Positions 34,847 to 42,746 are shown, numbered from the stretch's first letter. The stretch: DNA of 50,714 nt from an uncultured Flavobacteriaceae bacterium (GCA_947501845.1 CANMXP010000028.1:1-50714), one strand, 5' to 3'. The notes: generated from the sequence alone by a model not told the origin. Program-made: numbers and translations.

Positions 34847-37201
34847 TTAAAAAAAGACTCTAAAAGAAATATTAGGAGTAAACCCTAATGAGAATCGTTG
34901 TATAACTTGTTCTAACTCTAAACCCTGACCTTCGTCTTCGGCACGATATGTTACGGCAATTGGTTTTTTACGATCATATAAATTTAAAGCAGATAGCCCC
35001 AATTGACCATTCCACCCTTTTGGATTTATAAATTTGAAATTATAGATCACAGAAGCATCTAAACGGTGAAAGTCTTCTAGGCGTTTACTGTTAATAGAAC
35101 CAAAATCTACAATATTGCCATTTGAATTAAAACTAGAAATAGGTGTAACGGGCTTGCCTGTTCTGTATTGCCACCCCATGGAAAATTGCCAATCTTTCAC
35201 TTTTAAAGTATTTGAAATTCTCAAGCTATGGGTAATATCATTATTACCAGAGAAATTGCCTTCTTGAATATCTGGAAAACTGAAATCTATTTTATTAAAT
35301 GTATATCCAAGCCAAATGCGGTAATTACCTATTTTTTTCTTAACTAAAACATCAATACCCTTTATTTTACTTGCTCCTAAGTTTAAATTTAGTAAGGGCG
35401 TACTAAAGCCAGCAGTAAACGATGTTAAACCTTTTAATTCTTTATAGTACAAATCGGTGTCTAATGTCCAACCATTTTTCTTGAATAGTAAACCTCCAGA
35501 AATTTGATTGCTTTGTAATAAAGGAAATCGTTCATCTGATAAACGCCATATATTGTTTTCAAGTCTTAGTTCTGTTTGATTAAACTCGACCAATTGTGAA
35601 ATAGGTTGATTTCTTTTTTCCATGGCAACCTTGAAGCGTAAACCTTTAACAATAGGGTGCTCAAAAGTTAACCGAGGTTCTAAAAAACCTTTTTCAACAC
35701 TACCATAATGTACCCCCCTTAATCCTATCCCTAAAAAACCGCCTTTTTTGTTACGATATTGATATTGTGCGAAAAGTGCATTCTTGAGGTTTTTTTGGTT
35801 TAAGGCATCATCTTCATTGCTTTCTGGTTCAAAAACCTCTCTTTTTTCTAATAAAAATCTCACTTCAGTATTGGAAACTTCGTAACCATACATCAAATTA
35901 TGTTTCTTATTAAATGTATGATGAGATTTTAACGAAAACCCGATATCTTCTATGGTATTTTTACGCAGATTAGTTTCTTCTAAAATATTACTGTCACTTA
36001 TAATTTCGTCGTTGGTATAATGAGAACGGTAACTGGACAAATAACTTTTGGCATTAAAACTGTATTTAGAACTGGGAGTGAATTCCCAATTAAAACTAAT
36101 CCCAGTATTATTAATTTTTTGATCGTCTATGCGCAATTCTCCACCCTTGTCAAACGAAAAATCGAGGGTGTTTTGAGTAATTAAACTACTCAATATCATT
36201 TTGTTTTTTTCGTTAGGTTTAAAAATGACCTTGGCATTAATATCATAAAAAGAAAATTTGTTGCTACTGGAATCGTCGGTGTAATCATCATCAGTAACTA
36301 AATCGATACGATTTCCATTAATATCTTCGGTGGGGGCTCCCGTATTTCTAAAAATGGTTTTGGCATATTTATTATAAGCAAAGCTCTCATAAATATCTGC
36401 ATAAGAACGTCTGGCAAAAACGTAAGCACCTAGTTTGTTAGATAGTGGCGTTTTTACATAAGCATCTAAGCTCAGGCCATCCAGTCCAAAGCCAGCTACG
36501 GTGTTTTCAGGAATACTTTCACCTGTAGATATATCAATAATACCAGAAATCCGATCGCCATAAGCCGCACTGGTGCCAGATTTAAAGAGATTTACTCTTT
36601 CTGTAGCATAAGGGTTAAACGAAGAGAACATACCGAACAAATATCCAGAATTAAAAAGTTTGATATCGTCGAACAGAATTAAGTTTTGATCGGGCGTACC
36701 ACCTCGAATTTGTATACCCGATGCCGATTCGTCTAAAGTACTAATTCCAGGAACCAATTGTATGCTTTGCAATATATCTGGAGTTACCAAACCTGGTAAA
36801 ATGCCCAATGATTTACTAGAAACATCAATAGAACCGTCTTTATTTCTATCTATACCAGAAGTTACATACCCAGAAATAATCACCTCATTTAAAACCTGAC
36901 TATTAAGAGTCTGTACTTTTTGCGTAATAATGATTTGCGATTCTGAGATTTTTTGAAAAGCTAAGCCAGTTTGTTCTTCTAAAAAAATTAGTAGTTCATC
37001 TAGCGTAATATTTTCTTGGATTAAATTAACTGTTTTTTCGCCTATAATATCATTTGCAAAAGAAAATATGACATCATGTTGTTTTTCAATAGTTTCAAGA
37101 ATAGAAGCTAACGGGGTGTTTTTATATTGATAACGATGCTTTGTTTGAGCAAAAGTGATAGATATTACAAAAAATGTAATGCAGAGATAAATATATTTCA
37201 T
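34847..37201 (-). CDS. TonB-dependent outer-membrane receptor with N-terminal STN signalling domain
   Basis: The protein has 784 residues and a signal peptide (about 1-18, ITFAQ). Residues 20-95 form a secretin/TonB short N-terminal (STN) domain (YKNTPLASILETIEKQHDVIF, TLDELLIFLEEQTGL), the part that contacts FecR-type anti-sigma proteins. The plug (about 105-250) has LQSIQLVPGISTLDESASG and IQIRGGTPDQNLILFDD. The rest is the 22-strand barrel ending in FSLGFTPNISFRVFF, with the terminal Phe normal for outer-membrane insertion. It is not followed by a SusD-type partner, so it is not a standard SusC. It ends a sigma-FecR-receptor set (3 bp after fecR) and is probably both importer and signal sensor. 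The ligand is unknown. Confidence 0.93.
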   Translation of the reverse strand: MKYIYLCITFFVISITFAQTKHRYQYKNTPLASILETIEKQHDVIFSFANDIIGEKTVNLIQENITLDELLIFLEEQTGLAFQKISESQIIITQKVQTLNSQVLNEVIISGYVTSGIDRNKDGSIDVSSKSLGILPGLVTPDILQSIQLVPGISTLDESASGIQIRGGTPDQNLILFDDIKLFNSGYLFGMFSSFNPYATERVNLFKSGTSAAYGDRISGIIDISTGESIPENTVAGFGLDGLSLDAYVKTPLSNKLGAYVFARRSYADIYESFAYNKYAKTIFRNTGAPTEDINGNRIDLVTDDDYTDDSSSNKFSFYDINAKVIFKPNEKNKMILSSLITQNTLDFSFDKGGELRIDDQKINNTGISFNWEFTPSSKYSFNAKSYLSSYRSHYTNDEIISDSNILEETNLRKNTIEDIGFSLKSHHTFNKKHNLMYGYEVSNTEVRFLLEKREVFEPESNEDDALNQKNLKNALFAQYQYRNKKGGFLGIGLRGVHYGSVEKGFLEPRLTFEHPIVKGLRFKVAMEKRNQPISQLVEFNQTELRLENNIWRLSDERFPLLQSNQISGGLLFKKNGWTLDTDLYYKELKGLTSFTAGFSTPLLNLNLGASKIKGIDVLVKKKIGNYRIWLGYTFNKIDFSFPDIQEGNFSGNNDITHSLRISNTLKVKDWQFSMGWQYRTGKPVTPISSFNSNGNIVDFGSINSKRLEDFHRLDASVIYNFKFINPKGWNGQLGLSALNLYDRKKPIAVTYRAEDEGQGLELEQVIQRFSLGFTPNISFRVFF

Positions 37202-37204
37202 TTG

Positions 37205-38116
37205 TTATTCAGATAAAATAATAACATTGCTGGTTGGTGACTTTTTATAAGTTATTCCCATAGGAACTAATGTCGTTTGTAATGCCGTATTCAGGTTATT
37301 ATGAGTAAAACTACCAGAAAATAATCTATCTGTATTAATAGAGTTTGTCTTAAATGTAATAGGGTAAATATATGTTAGTTCTTCCAAAACTTTTGAAAGA
37401 GGTTGATTTACAAACTTAGAAATACCGTCTTTCCAATTGGGTGTTTCATGATTAAAATGACCTTCATAAATATGTTCATCATTAACATTGACTTGCATAC
37501 CTGATGTTAAAATATAGGTTTTAGAAGCATTTGCGGATTTTATAAAACTGACCTTGCCTTCATAACATTTTACTTCTAGCTCGTTTCTGTCTTTTATGTT
37601 GAATTGAGTTCCTAAAACGCTTATATGTCCTTTAGATGTATTAACTGTAAAGCCATCACCCTTTTCGACCGAAAAATAGGCTTCTCCTCTTAGGTTGACT
37701 TCTTTATTTCCTAACCAAAAGAAACGTTTATATGATACACTTGAATTGGCATTTAAATGAACTTTAGATCCGTCACTTAGTGTAATATGTGTTTTTTCTC
37801 CAATACCTGTTATATGTGTTTTGGATGAATTTAGGAAAGTTCCCAGACTAATAAGTATCACAATTGAAGCTGCTACGGCATACCATAGGCGAATAATTTT
37901 TGGCTTTTTTTGCTGTTCTTGTAGTTTTAATGTGACCAGTTTTAAAGCTGCTTCGGTATCTATATCTGGGCCAGCTAATAACTGGGATTCCTTATTAATA
38001 ATATCAAATTGTTTGTAGGCTTCTGTTTTTTCAAAAGCCACACGCTCTGCTTCGGAAAGTTCTCCCGATATCCATCTTGCTAAAAAAGTTTCGTCTGTAT
38101 TGTAGTTTTTATCCAT
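37205..38116 (-). CDS. FecR-family anti-sigma/regulator
   Basis: The protein has 303 residues. The N-terminal cytoplasmic part (about 1-75, FLARWISGELSEAERVAFEKT) should hold the sigma factor. One membrane helix follows at about 78-97 (LWYAVAASIVILISLGTFL). The periplasmic FecR domain (about 105-215) has TLSDGSKVHLNANSSVSY, VNLRGEAYFSVEK and SVLGTQFNIKD. The last 70 residues (FVNQPLSKVLEELTYIYPITF) are a DUF4974 domain that probably meets the STN domain of the receptor. It lies 48 bp after the sigma gene, and the gap holds its own ECF-type promoter element (38135-38163). It should hold or modulate the sigma factor until the receptor reports ligand. Confidence 0.95.
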   Translation of the reverse strand: MDKNYNTDETFLARWISGELSEAERVAFEKTEAYKQFDIINKESQLLAGPDIDTEAALKLVTLKLQEQQKKPKIIRLWYAVAASIVILISLGTFLNSSKTHITGIGEKTHITLSDGSKVHLNANSSVSYKRFFWLGNKEVNLRGEAYFSVEKGDGFTVNTSKGHISVLGTQFNIKDRNELEVKCYEGKVSFIKSANASKTYILTSGMQVNVNDEHIYEGHFNHETPNWKDGISKFVNQPLSKVLEELTYIYPITFKTNSINTDRLFSGSFTHNNLNTALQTTLVPMGITYKKSPTSNVIILSE

Positions 38117-38134
38117 ACATTGGTATCTTACTAA

Positions 38135-38163
38135 TTAGACATTTTAAAAAGTAAATCCCCTAT
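38135..38163 (-). promoter_or_regulatory. ECF-type promoter element upstream of fecR
   Basis: Read on the minus strand, ATAGGG (38163-38158) is followed after exactly 16 bp by TGTCTAA (38141-38135). This matches three plus-strand copies at 38743, 42054 and 42816, with one change in the second box (A for T). It lies between the sigma and fecR genes and faces fecR. The predicted transcript would start about 10-12 bp before the fecR ATG. It suggests that the fecR-receptor pair is under control of the adjacent sigma factor even without readthrough. Confidence 0.75.
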
Positions 38164-38164
38164 T

Positions 38165-38686
38165 TTATAATTTAATTTCTTTTCCTAACATGTCTCGAAG
38201 CTCTAACAAAGCTTTACTCATTCGTCGCTCTATAGCCTTTACGGTTAAGCCTGTTAGTTTTGCAATTTCCCGATAGGTCTTTTTTTCAATTCTGCTTAGT
38301 AAAAAAACCTCACGTTCTTTAACAGACAACCTATTTATGGCTGCTTTAAGTTTTTCTCTAAATTCATCAACTTCAATTAAAAAATCGGGACTTTCATAGT
38401 CTGTACTTTTAGCAATATCTTGTTGGTGCTTTAACACGACTTTTTGATGCGCCACGTCATTTAAAAATAAATTATTGCAGGCCTTATAAATATATGCTTT
38501 AGCTTTAGAAAAGGTAACCGTAGCACAAAGCTTCCATAGTTTTATAAAAACATTTTGAACAATATCTTCGGCTTGTTGCAAACTGCCACATTTGTAATAG
38601 ATGTACTTGGTAACAGGTTCATAGTGCTTTTTAAACAGTTGATTATATATTTTCTCTTCGCATATAGAAGGTTCTTTTTCTGGCAT
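38165..38686 (-). CDS. ECF-type RNA polymerase sigma factor (FecI-like)
   Basis: The protein has 173 residues. Region 2 (about 12-80: LFKKHYEPVTKYIYYKCGSLQQAEDIVQNVFIKLWK) provides core binding and -10 recognition. Region 4 (about 115-168: LSVKEREVFLLSRIEKKTYREIAKLTGLTVKAIERRMSKAL) is the -35-reading helix-turn-helix. No region 3 or 1 is present, as usual for ECF factors. It leads a minus-strand set with fecR and a TonB receptor with an STN domain, the classic cell-surface signalling arrangement. The proposed target site is ATAGGG-N16-TGTCT(T/A)A, found before four nearby genes. No copy lies in front of this gene itself, so its own transcription may use the housekeeping factor. Confidence 0.95.
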   Translation of the reverse strand: MPEKEPSICEEKIYNQLFKKHYEPVTKYIYYKCGSLQQAEDIVQNVFIKLWKLCATVTFSKAKAYIYKACNNLFLNDVAHQKVVLKHQQDIAKSTDYESPDFLIEVDEFREKLKAAINRLSVKEREVFLLSRIEKKTYREIAKLTGLTVKAIERRMSKALLELRDMLGKEIKL

Positions 38687-38742
38687 GTCTGACTAAATAG
38701 AAGTCCCAAAAATACTTAAAGTCATAAAAAATATCTAAAAAA

Positions 38743-38771
38743 ATAGGGTGTATTGTTTTTAGCATGTCTTA
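38743..38771 (+). promoter_or_regulatory. ECF-type promoter element for the thioredoxin-apbE operon
   Basis: ATAGGG (38743-38748, followed by TG) and TGTCTTA (38765-38771) are separated by exactly 16 bp. The site lies in the divergent gap between the sigma gene and the thioredoxin gene and faces the latter. The predicted start of transcription, about 7-9 bp after the second box, lies past the ATG at 38775. That favours the ATG at 38805 as the true start of the next gene. It is identical in both boxes to the copies at 42054 and 42816. Confidence 0.8.
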
Positions 38772-38804
38772 GGTATGTATATAAATGTAATACTTAAAAC
38801 TGCT

Positions 38805-39230
38805 ATGAAAAAAATCATGTACATTTTATTATTTGTTACCACTTGTGGATTTGCTCAAGATTGGAAAACAAATTTTGAAGAAGCAAAAACTTTAGCACAA
38901 ACGGAAAATAAAAAAATCGTATTAGTGTTTTCTGGATCAGATTGGTGCGTACCCTGCATGAAACTTGAGCATGAAATTTGGAACACCAAAACGTTCCAAG
39001 CATATTCTAAAGACCACTATGTTTTGCTAAAAGCAGATTTTCCCAGAAGAAAAAAAAATGCACTTTCAAGAGAACAACAAGAAAAAAATAATGCGTTGGC
39101 AGAAACATATAATAAGAATGGCTACTTTCCATTAGTGGCGGTTCTAGATAAATACGGAAATATTTTAGGTGAGACTGGATACAAAAAAACGACTCCTCAA
39201 GACTATATCAACCAATTAAATTCTTTTTAA
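38805..39230 (+). CDS. Exported thioredoxin-fold protein (thioredoxin_7-like)
   Basis: The chosen start gives 141 residues with a clean signal peptide (MKKIMYILLFVTTCGFAQ). An in-frame ATG at 38775 lies too close to the predicted promoter boxes. The fold is a short thioredoxin of the kind found in thioredoxin_7/DUF255-like proteins: KIVLVFSGSDWCVPCMKLE with the redox pair Cys48 and Cys51, then the cis-Pro strand GYFPLVAVLDKYGNILGE. It probably reduces or isomerises disulfides of an exported partner. A good candidate is the Cys-rich tail of the DUF4266 lipoprotein two genes downstream. It is the first gene of an operon with apbE (4-bp gap), DUF4266 and DUF3570. Confidence 0.88.
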   Translation: MKKIMYILLFVTTCGFAQDWKTNFEEAKTLAQTENKKIVLVFSGSDWCVPCMKLEHEIWNTKTFQAYSKDHYVLLKADFPRRKKNALSREQQEKNNALAETYNKNGYFPLVAVLDKYGNILGETGYKKTTPQDYINQLNSF

Positions 39231-39234
39231 TCTT

Positions 39235-40221
39235 ATGATAAAGCAGTTCGTTATATATAGCATTTTTTTAAGTTTTTTAGGGATTTACGGACAAGAAAAC
39301 TGTAAACGAACGCTAAAGCTCATGGGGAGTCGATTTGATATTACAGTGGTTTCAGAAACCAAAGAAGATGCAGATAAATATATTAATATGGCTATAAATG
39401 AGATTACCAGAATAGAACAATTAATATCTTCTTGGGATCCTAATTCGCAAACCTCTTTAATTAATAAAAATGCAGGAATACAGCCTGTAAAAGTTGATAA
39501 AGAATTACTTGATTTAATACTTAGGGCAAAACATATCTCTAAACTTACAAATGGTGCTTTTGATATAAGCTACGCTTCAATGGACAGAATATGGAAGTTT
39601 GATGGCAGTATGACAGAAATGCCATTGAAAGAGGATGTTAAAAGCTCTGTTTCTAAAGTTGGTTACGAAAATATTATAGTAGATAAAGAAAAGCATACTG
39701 TTTTCTTAAAACTTAAAGGTATGAAAATAGGCTTTGGGGCTATAGGCAAAGGCTATGCGGCAGATAAAGCCAAAGACGTATTAAAAACTTATGGTGTTGT
39801 ATCGGGAATCATAAATGCTTCGGGTGATTTAAGTGCTTGGGGAAAACAAACTAATGGTGAGGATTGGAATGTTGCTATTAAAAATCCTTTAAATAAAAAT
39901 AAAGTTTTCGCCTTAATACCTATCTATAAAAAGGCCGTAGTTACCTCTGGCAATTATGAGAAACAGGTTTCTTTTAATGGGAGAACCTATTCGCATATTA
40001 TCGATCCAAGAACGGGCTATCCAAGTAGTGGCTTGGTAAGTGTAAGTGTATTTGCTCCAAGTGCAGAATTAGCAGATGCTCTGGCAACATCCATATTTGT
40101 TATGGGCAAAGATGTAGGCTTGAATTTTGTAAACCAATTGCCGTCTATTGATTGTATTATCGTAGACAACATGGGTAAAATATACTATTCTGATGATGTA
40201 AACCTAAAAAATAATAAATGA
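39235..40221 (+). CDS. apbE: FAD:protein FMN transferase ApbE
   Basis: The 328-residue exported protein has a signal of about 19 residues (FLGIYGQ). ApbE features are LMGSRFDITVV near the start, SSWDPNSQTSLINKNAG, FDISYASMDRIWKF, IGFGAIGKGYAADKAKDVL, the FAD/metal-site stretch INASGDLSAWG, and SHIIDPRTGYPSSGLVSVSVFAP. The enzyme moves FMN from FAD to a Thr or Ser of an extracytoplasmic protein. A usual target would carry an SGA(S/T) motif, and the DUF3570 protein two genes on has two SGAS stretches. It overlaps the DUF4266 start by 4 bp (ATGA). No Rnf, Nqr or NosR-like flavoprotein lies nearby, so the recipient is probably encoded in this operon or elsewhere. Confidence 0.95.
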   Translation: MIKQFVIYSIFLSFLGIYGQENCKRTLKLMGSRFDITVVSETKEDADKYINMAINEITRIEQLISSWDPNSQTSLINKNAGIQPVKVDKELLDLILRAKHISKLTNGAFDISYASMDRIWKFDGSMTEMPLKEDVKSSVSKVGYENIIVDKEKHTVFLKLKGMKIGFGAIGKGYAADKAKDVLKTYGVVSGIINASGDLSAWGKQTNGEDWNVAIKNPLNKNKVFALIPIYKKAVVTSGNYEKQVSFNGRTYSHIIDPRTGYPSSGLVSVSVFAPSAELADALATSIFVMGKDVGLNFVNQLPSIDCIIVDNMGKIYYSDDVNLKNNK

Positions 40222-40427
40222 AAAAGATTGTAATAGTTCTAATGCTAATAACAAGTTTAAGTGCCTGTGTTGCGGTAAAAGAGTATGAAAAAGTAAATAT
40301 TAACGATCCAGATATGAAATTATCCTCTATGTCTATAGAACGTTTTGAAACAAATTTTCAGGTATATCGAGAAGCTGCTTCTGGAGCTAATGGTGGAAAA
40401 ACAGGCGGAGGCTGCGGTTGTAATTAA
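40218..40427 (+). CDS. DUF4266 small lipoprotein with Gly/Cys-rich tail
   Basis: The 69-residue protein has a lipobox ending at Cys17 (ITSLSAC). The body KEYEKVNINDPDMKL is the conserved DUF4266 segment, and the C-terminus ends GGKTGGGCGCN. The two Cys of the tail could bind a metal, form a disulfide handled by the thioredoxin upstream, or hold a cofactor. None of this is shown. SGAN at residues 55-58 resembles, but does not match, an ApbE flavinylation site. Start-stop overlap with apbE indicates translational coupling. DUF4266, ApbE, a thioredoxin and DUF3570 recur together in Bacteroidota (family knowledge), but the function of the set is not established to my knowledge. Confidence 0.88.
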   Translation: MKKIVIVLMLITSLSACVAVKEYEKVNINDPDMKLSSMSIERFETNFQVYREAASGANGGKTGGGCGCN

Positions 40428-40474
40428 GTGCACTTGTGATTTTTGCATGCATATAAAAAATGATAGATATACTT

Positions 40475-40495
40475 ACCCTGAGTGCAGTTGAAGGG
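40475..40495 (+). repeat. Possible dispersed extragenic repeat element
   Basis: The sequence ACCCTGAGTGCAGTTGAAGGG lies in the 152-bp gap between DUF4266 and DUF3570, with the core CCTGAGTGCAGTTGAAGG. It closely resembles the CCTGAGCGCAGTCGAAGGG-type short sequence seen scattered between genes in many Flavobacteriaceae. Only one copy was noticed in this window, so the call rests on recall of that repeat family. Confidence 0.35.
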
Positions 40496-40579
40496 GCTTT
40501 TGGTGTATTCAAAATAGTTAACAGAATTTCTCCAGAGTACAACATAAAGGATGGTAAAAGTTTAATGATTAAAAATTGA

Positions 40580-42052
40580 ATGAAGCATATAATCATAGTA
40601 TTAACTGTATTGAGTTCTGTTTTTTCTTTTTCTCAAACGAAAACAACAGATGCATCAAATACATATAAGAAACGGATTTTAGAATCTACAGAAGTGGATT
40701 TTTTAATGAGTTATTATAAACAAGAAGGAAACCACGCATCTGTAACAGGTGGTATTGGAGATGAAACATTAACCGATATTACCCCAACCTTTGTAGTGGC
40801 TATTCCTTTAAATGTAGATGATGTATTAACGATTGATGCAGGTATTTCGGCTTACACATCGGCATCGTCAAGTAATTTGGATCCCTTTGACGCTAGTGGT
40901 GCTTCAAACAGAGCAGGTTATGATGATGACGATGATGAAGGAAGTAGTAATAATAATATGGCAGGAGCTGTAACAGGAAGTCCATGGGTTGCTTCGTCTG
41001 GTGCTTCAAGTCAGGATGTTTGGGGAAGTATTAATGCGAGCTATAGTCATAGTTCTGATGATAGAAATACCATTTGGAGTGCAAATGTAGGTTTCACAAC
41101 AGAATACGATTATACCTCCATAGGTTTTGGAGGCAGTTTAACAAAGTTATTCAATGAAAAAAATACAGAAATAAGCTTTAAAACTCAGGCATATTTAGAT
41201 ACTTGGAGTCCTAAGTATCCAACAGAACTGGACTCTTATTTGGAAGCAGGGCAAAATCTAAATAACGGTTTTTTTAATGGTATAGATATCTTAGATCAAA
41301 ATGGTATAGCTATTGATAAAAATGGAGCGGCGGTTTGGTTACCTTTTAATACGACACTCATTCAAAATAAATCCAGAAACTCGTACACAGCCTCGTTTAG
41401 TTTTTCTCAAATACTCAGTAAAAAAGCACAGTTTTCTTTGTTTTTTGATTTAGTACAGCAAAAAGGGTGGTTGGCTAACCCCATGCAGCGGGTCTATTTC
41501 GCAGATCGTGCGAATTATTACATTGGTAATGCTAGTAGTATTTCTAATTATATGTCTCGAGCGAATAAAGATGTTTTTCATCTTGCAGACGATATTGAGC
41601 GTTTGCCAAGTTCCAGATTTAAAATACCTATAGGAATACGTTTTAATTATTATATAAACGAAGCCTTGTTGTTAAGGACTTATTACCGTTATTATTTTGA
41701 TGATTGGGGTGTTAACTCACATACATTTAGCATAGAACTACCCATAAAGTTTCATGCAGGTAAATTTGTATTATATCCAACGTATCGTTTTTATAATCAA
41801 ACGGCAGCCGATTATTTTGCGCCCTACGAAACACATGTATCCACATCAGAATTTTATACATCAGATTACGATTTATCCAGATTTAATAGCAATCAATATG
41901 GCTTGGGGTTAAGATATACAGACATATTCACAAAGTTTAAAATTTTTAATCTTGGTCTTAAGTCATTTGATCTGAAATATAGCATATATAACAGAAGCGA
42001 TGGACTAAAAGCAGGTATTCTATCTGCAGGGTTTAAATTTATTTTAGATTAA
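40580..42052 (+). CDS. DUF3570 outer-membrane beta-barrel protein
   Basis: The 490-residue exported protein has a signal peptide (about 1-19, VFSFSQ). It matches DUF3570 in having a signal, an early ESTEVDFLMSYYKQEGNHASVTGGIGDE segment, alternating beta-barrel strands (IRFNYYINEALLLRTYYRYYFDDWG, FVLYPTYRFYNQT) and a terminal aromatic-rich strand (AGILSAGFKFILD). The acidic, Gly/Ser-rich stretch at about 100-145 contains SGAS twice (106-109 after FDA, and 140-143). These resemble the acceptor motif of ApbE, so this protein is a candidate flavinylation target. It ends one base before an ECF-type promoter element. Its position last in the thioredoxin-apbE-DUF4266 operon suggests an outer-membrane partner of that redox set. 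Confidence 0.88.
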   Translation: MKHIIIVLTVLSSVFSFSQTKTTDASNTYKKRILESTEVDFLMSYYKQEGNHASVTGGIGDETLTDITPTFVVAIPLNVDDVLTIDAGISAYTSASSSNLDPFDASGASNRAGYDDDDDEGSSNNNMAGAVTGSPWVASSGASSQDVWGSINASYSHSSDDRNTIWSANVGFTTEYDYTSIGFGGSLTKLFNEKNTEISFKTQAYLDTWSPKYPTELDSYLEAGQNLNNGFFNGIDILDQNGIAIDKNGAAVWLPFNTTLIQNKSRNSYTASFSFSQILSKKAQFSLFFDLVQQKGWLANPMQRVYFADRANYYIGNASSISNYMSRANKDVFHLADDIERLPSSRFKIPIGIRFNYYINEALLLRTYYRYYFDDWGVNSHTFSIELPIKFHAGKFVLYPTYRFYNQTAADYFAPYETHVSTSEFYTSDYDLSRFNSNQYGLGLRYTDIFTKFKIFNLGLKSFDLKYSIYNRSDGLKAGILSAGFKFILD

Positions 42053-42053
42053 A

Positions 42054-42082
42054 ATAGGGTGTTTTTAAATGTTCCTGTCTTA
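42054..42082 (+). promoter_or_regulatory. ECF-type promoter element before the small membrane peptide
   Basis: ATAGGG (42054-42059, followed by TG) and TGTCTTA (42076-42082) are again 16 bp apart. The site begins right after the DUF3570 stop codon and faces 42115 and 42288. Both boxes are identical to those at 38743 and 42816. Confidence 0.8.
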
Positions 42083-42114
42083 ATTATATAATGTTTAATC
42101 AGAATAATTTATTT

Positions 42115-42234
42115 ATGAAGCTTATTTATAAAAAAACAGATAAAGATATTTATAGATTTTATAAAGTAATCATACCAATTACTATTTTTTTGTCATTAGT
42201 TCAAATATTTTTGATTGCACTTCACCTGTCCTGA
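42115..42234 (+). CDS. Small single-pass membrane peptide (hypothetical)
   Basis: The 39-residue frame begins KLIYKKTDKDIYRF, highly basic, followed by one hydrophobic helix (VIIPITIFLSLVQIFLIALHLS), so it is predicted to be an inner-membrane peptide. The frame is open from ATG 42091, but that codon lies only about 9 bp after the promoter-like box, so ATG 42115 is preferred. Support for its being real is positional: an ECF-type promoter element lies 33 bp upstream and nothing else starts before 42288. I know of no family. It may act as a small regulator of the sigma/anti-sigma pair or be non-coding 5' sequence of the HTH gene. Confidence 0.4.
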   Translation: MKLIYKKTDKDIYRFYKVIIPITIFLSLVQIFLIALHLS

Positions 42235-42287
42235 TCGTCTGAAAGTTTATATCTAAATCTTAAAAATCAGTATTGATAGCTTAATTC

Positions 42288-42623
42288 ATGCGAACTAAAG
42301 TCACTTCTGTCACTTCTATAATAAATGAGCTTGAGTCTTTGATGACTTTTAAAATTTTAACACAACAAGATTGGAAAATTTTTAAAAACCAATTCGTGGC
42401 ACTATTTCCTAAGTTTTTTATTCAGCTAAAGTTAAAAAATATACATTTTACGGCATCAGAAGAACGCTTGTTGGCTTTGGAGTATATCCATCTAAATAAC
42501 AGAGAAATTGCAAATAAACTGGGCATTTCAGAACGCAGTGTTATAGTAAGCCGTCATCGTTTAAGAAAAAAAATAGGAGCTCCTAAAAATTTGCCCATTT
42601 TAGATTTTTTAAAAATAGATTAA
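42288..42623 (+). CDS. Stand-alone LuxR-type helix-turn-helix protein
   Basis: The protein has 111 residues. The C-terminal half (HFTASEERLLALEYIHLNNREIANKLGISERSVIVSRHRLRKKIG) is a GerE/LuxR-type DNA-binding domain with the recognition helix around ERSVIVSRHRLRKK. The N-terminal 50 residues are helical, with no receiver or PAS domain visible. In Bacteroidota this domain usually ends long membrane proteins with TPR repeats, so this one is short. Its length and clean frame argue for an intact small regulator, not a fragment, but I am not certain. It lies between two ECF-type promoter elements and 259 bp before the surface-protein gene, which it may co-regulate. Confidence 0.7.
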   Translation: MRTKVTSVTSIINELESLMTFKILTQQDWKIFKNQFVALFPKFFIQLKLKNIHFTASEERLLALEYIHLNNREIANKLGISERSVIVSRHRLRKKIGAPKNLPILDFLKID

Positions 42624-42725
42624 GTGGTGAATCTTACCTCAAGACTTAAAATTCATATTACTACAAACCGAGCTAATTAATCCGGAACATAGTCAAAAAC
42701 TTACAAACAACAATTTAAATACCCG

Positions 42726-42746
42726 TTTGTATACTTTTTTGTATAC
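42726..42746 (+). repeat. Tandem 9-bp repeat, possible operator
   Basis: TTTGTATAC occurs twice (42726-42734 and 42738-42746) with 12 bp from start to start, in the gap between the HTH gene and the surface-protein gene. Each unit holds the palindrome GTATAC. A weaker inverted pair CGTCA/TGACG follows at 42774-42791. Together they could be a binding site for the HTH protein just upstream, an inference from position only. Confidence 0.35.

Noticed and set aside
35652-35659. ATAGGGTG inside the TonB-receptor gene
   Set aside because: It lies within coding sequence and no second box follows at the right spacing.
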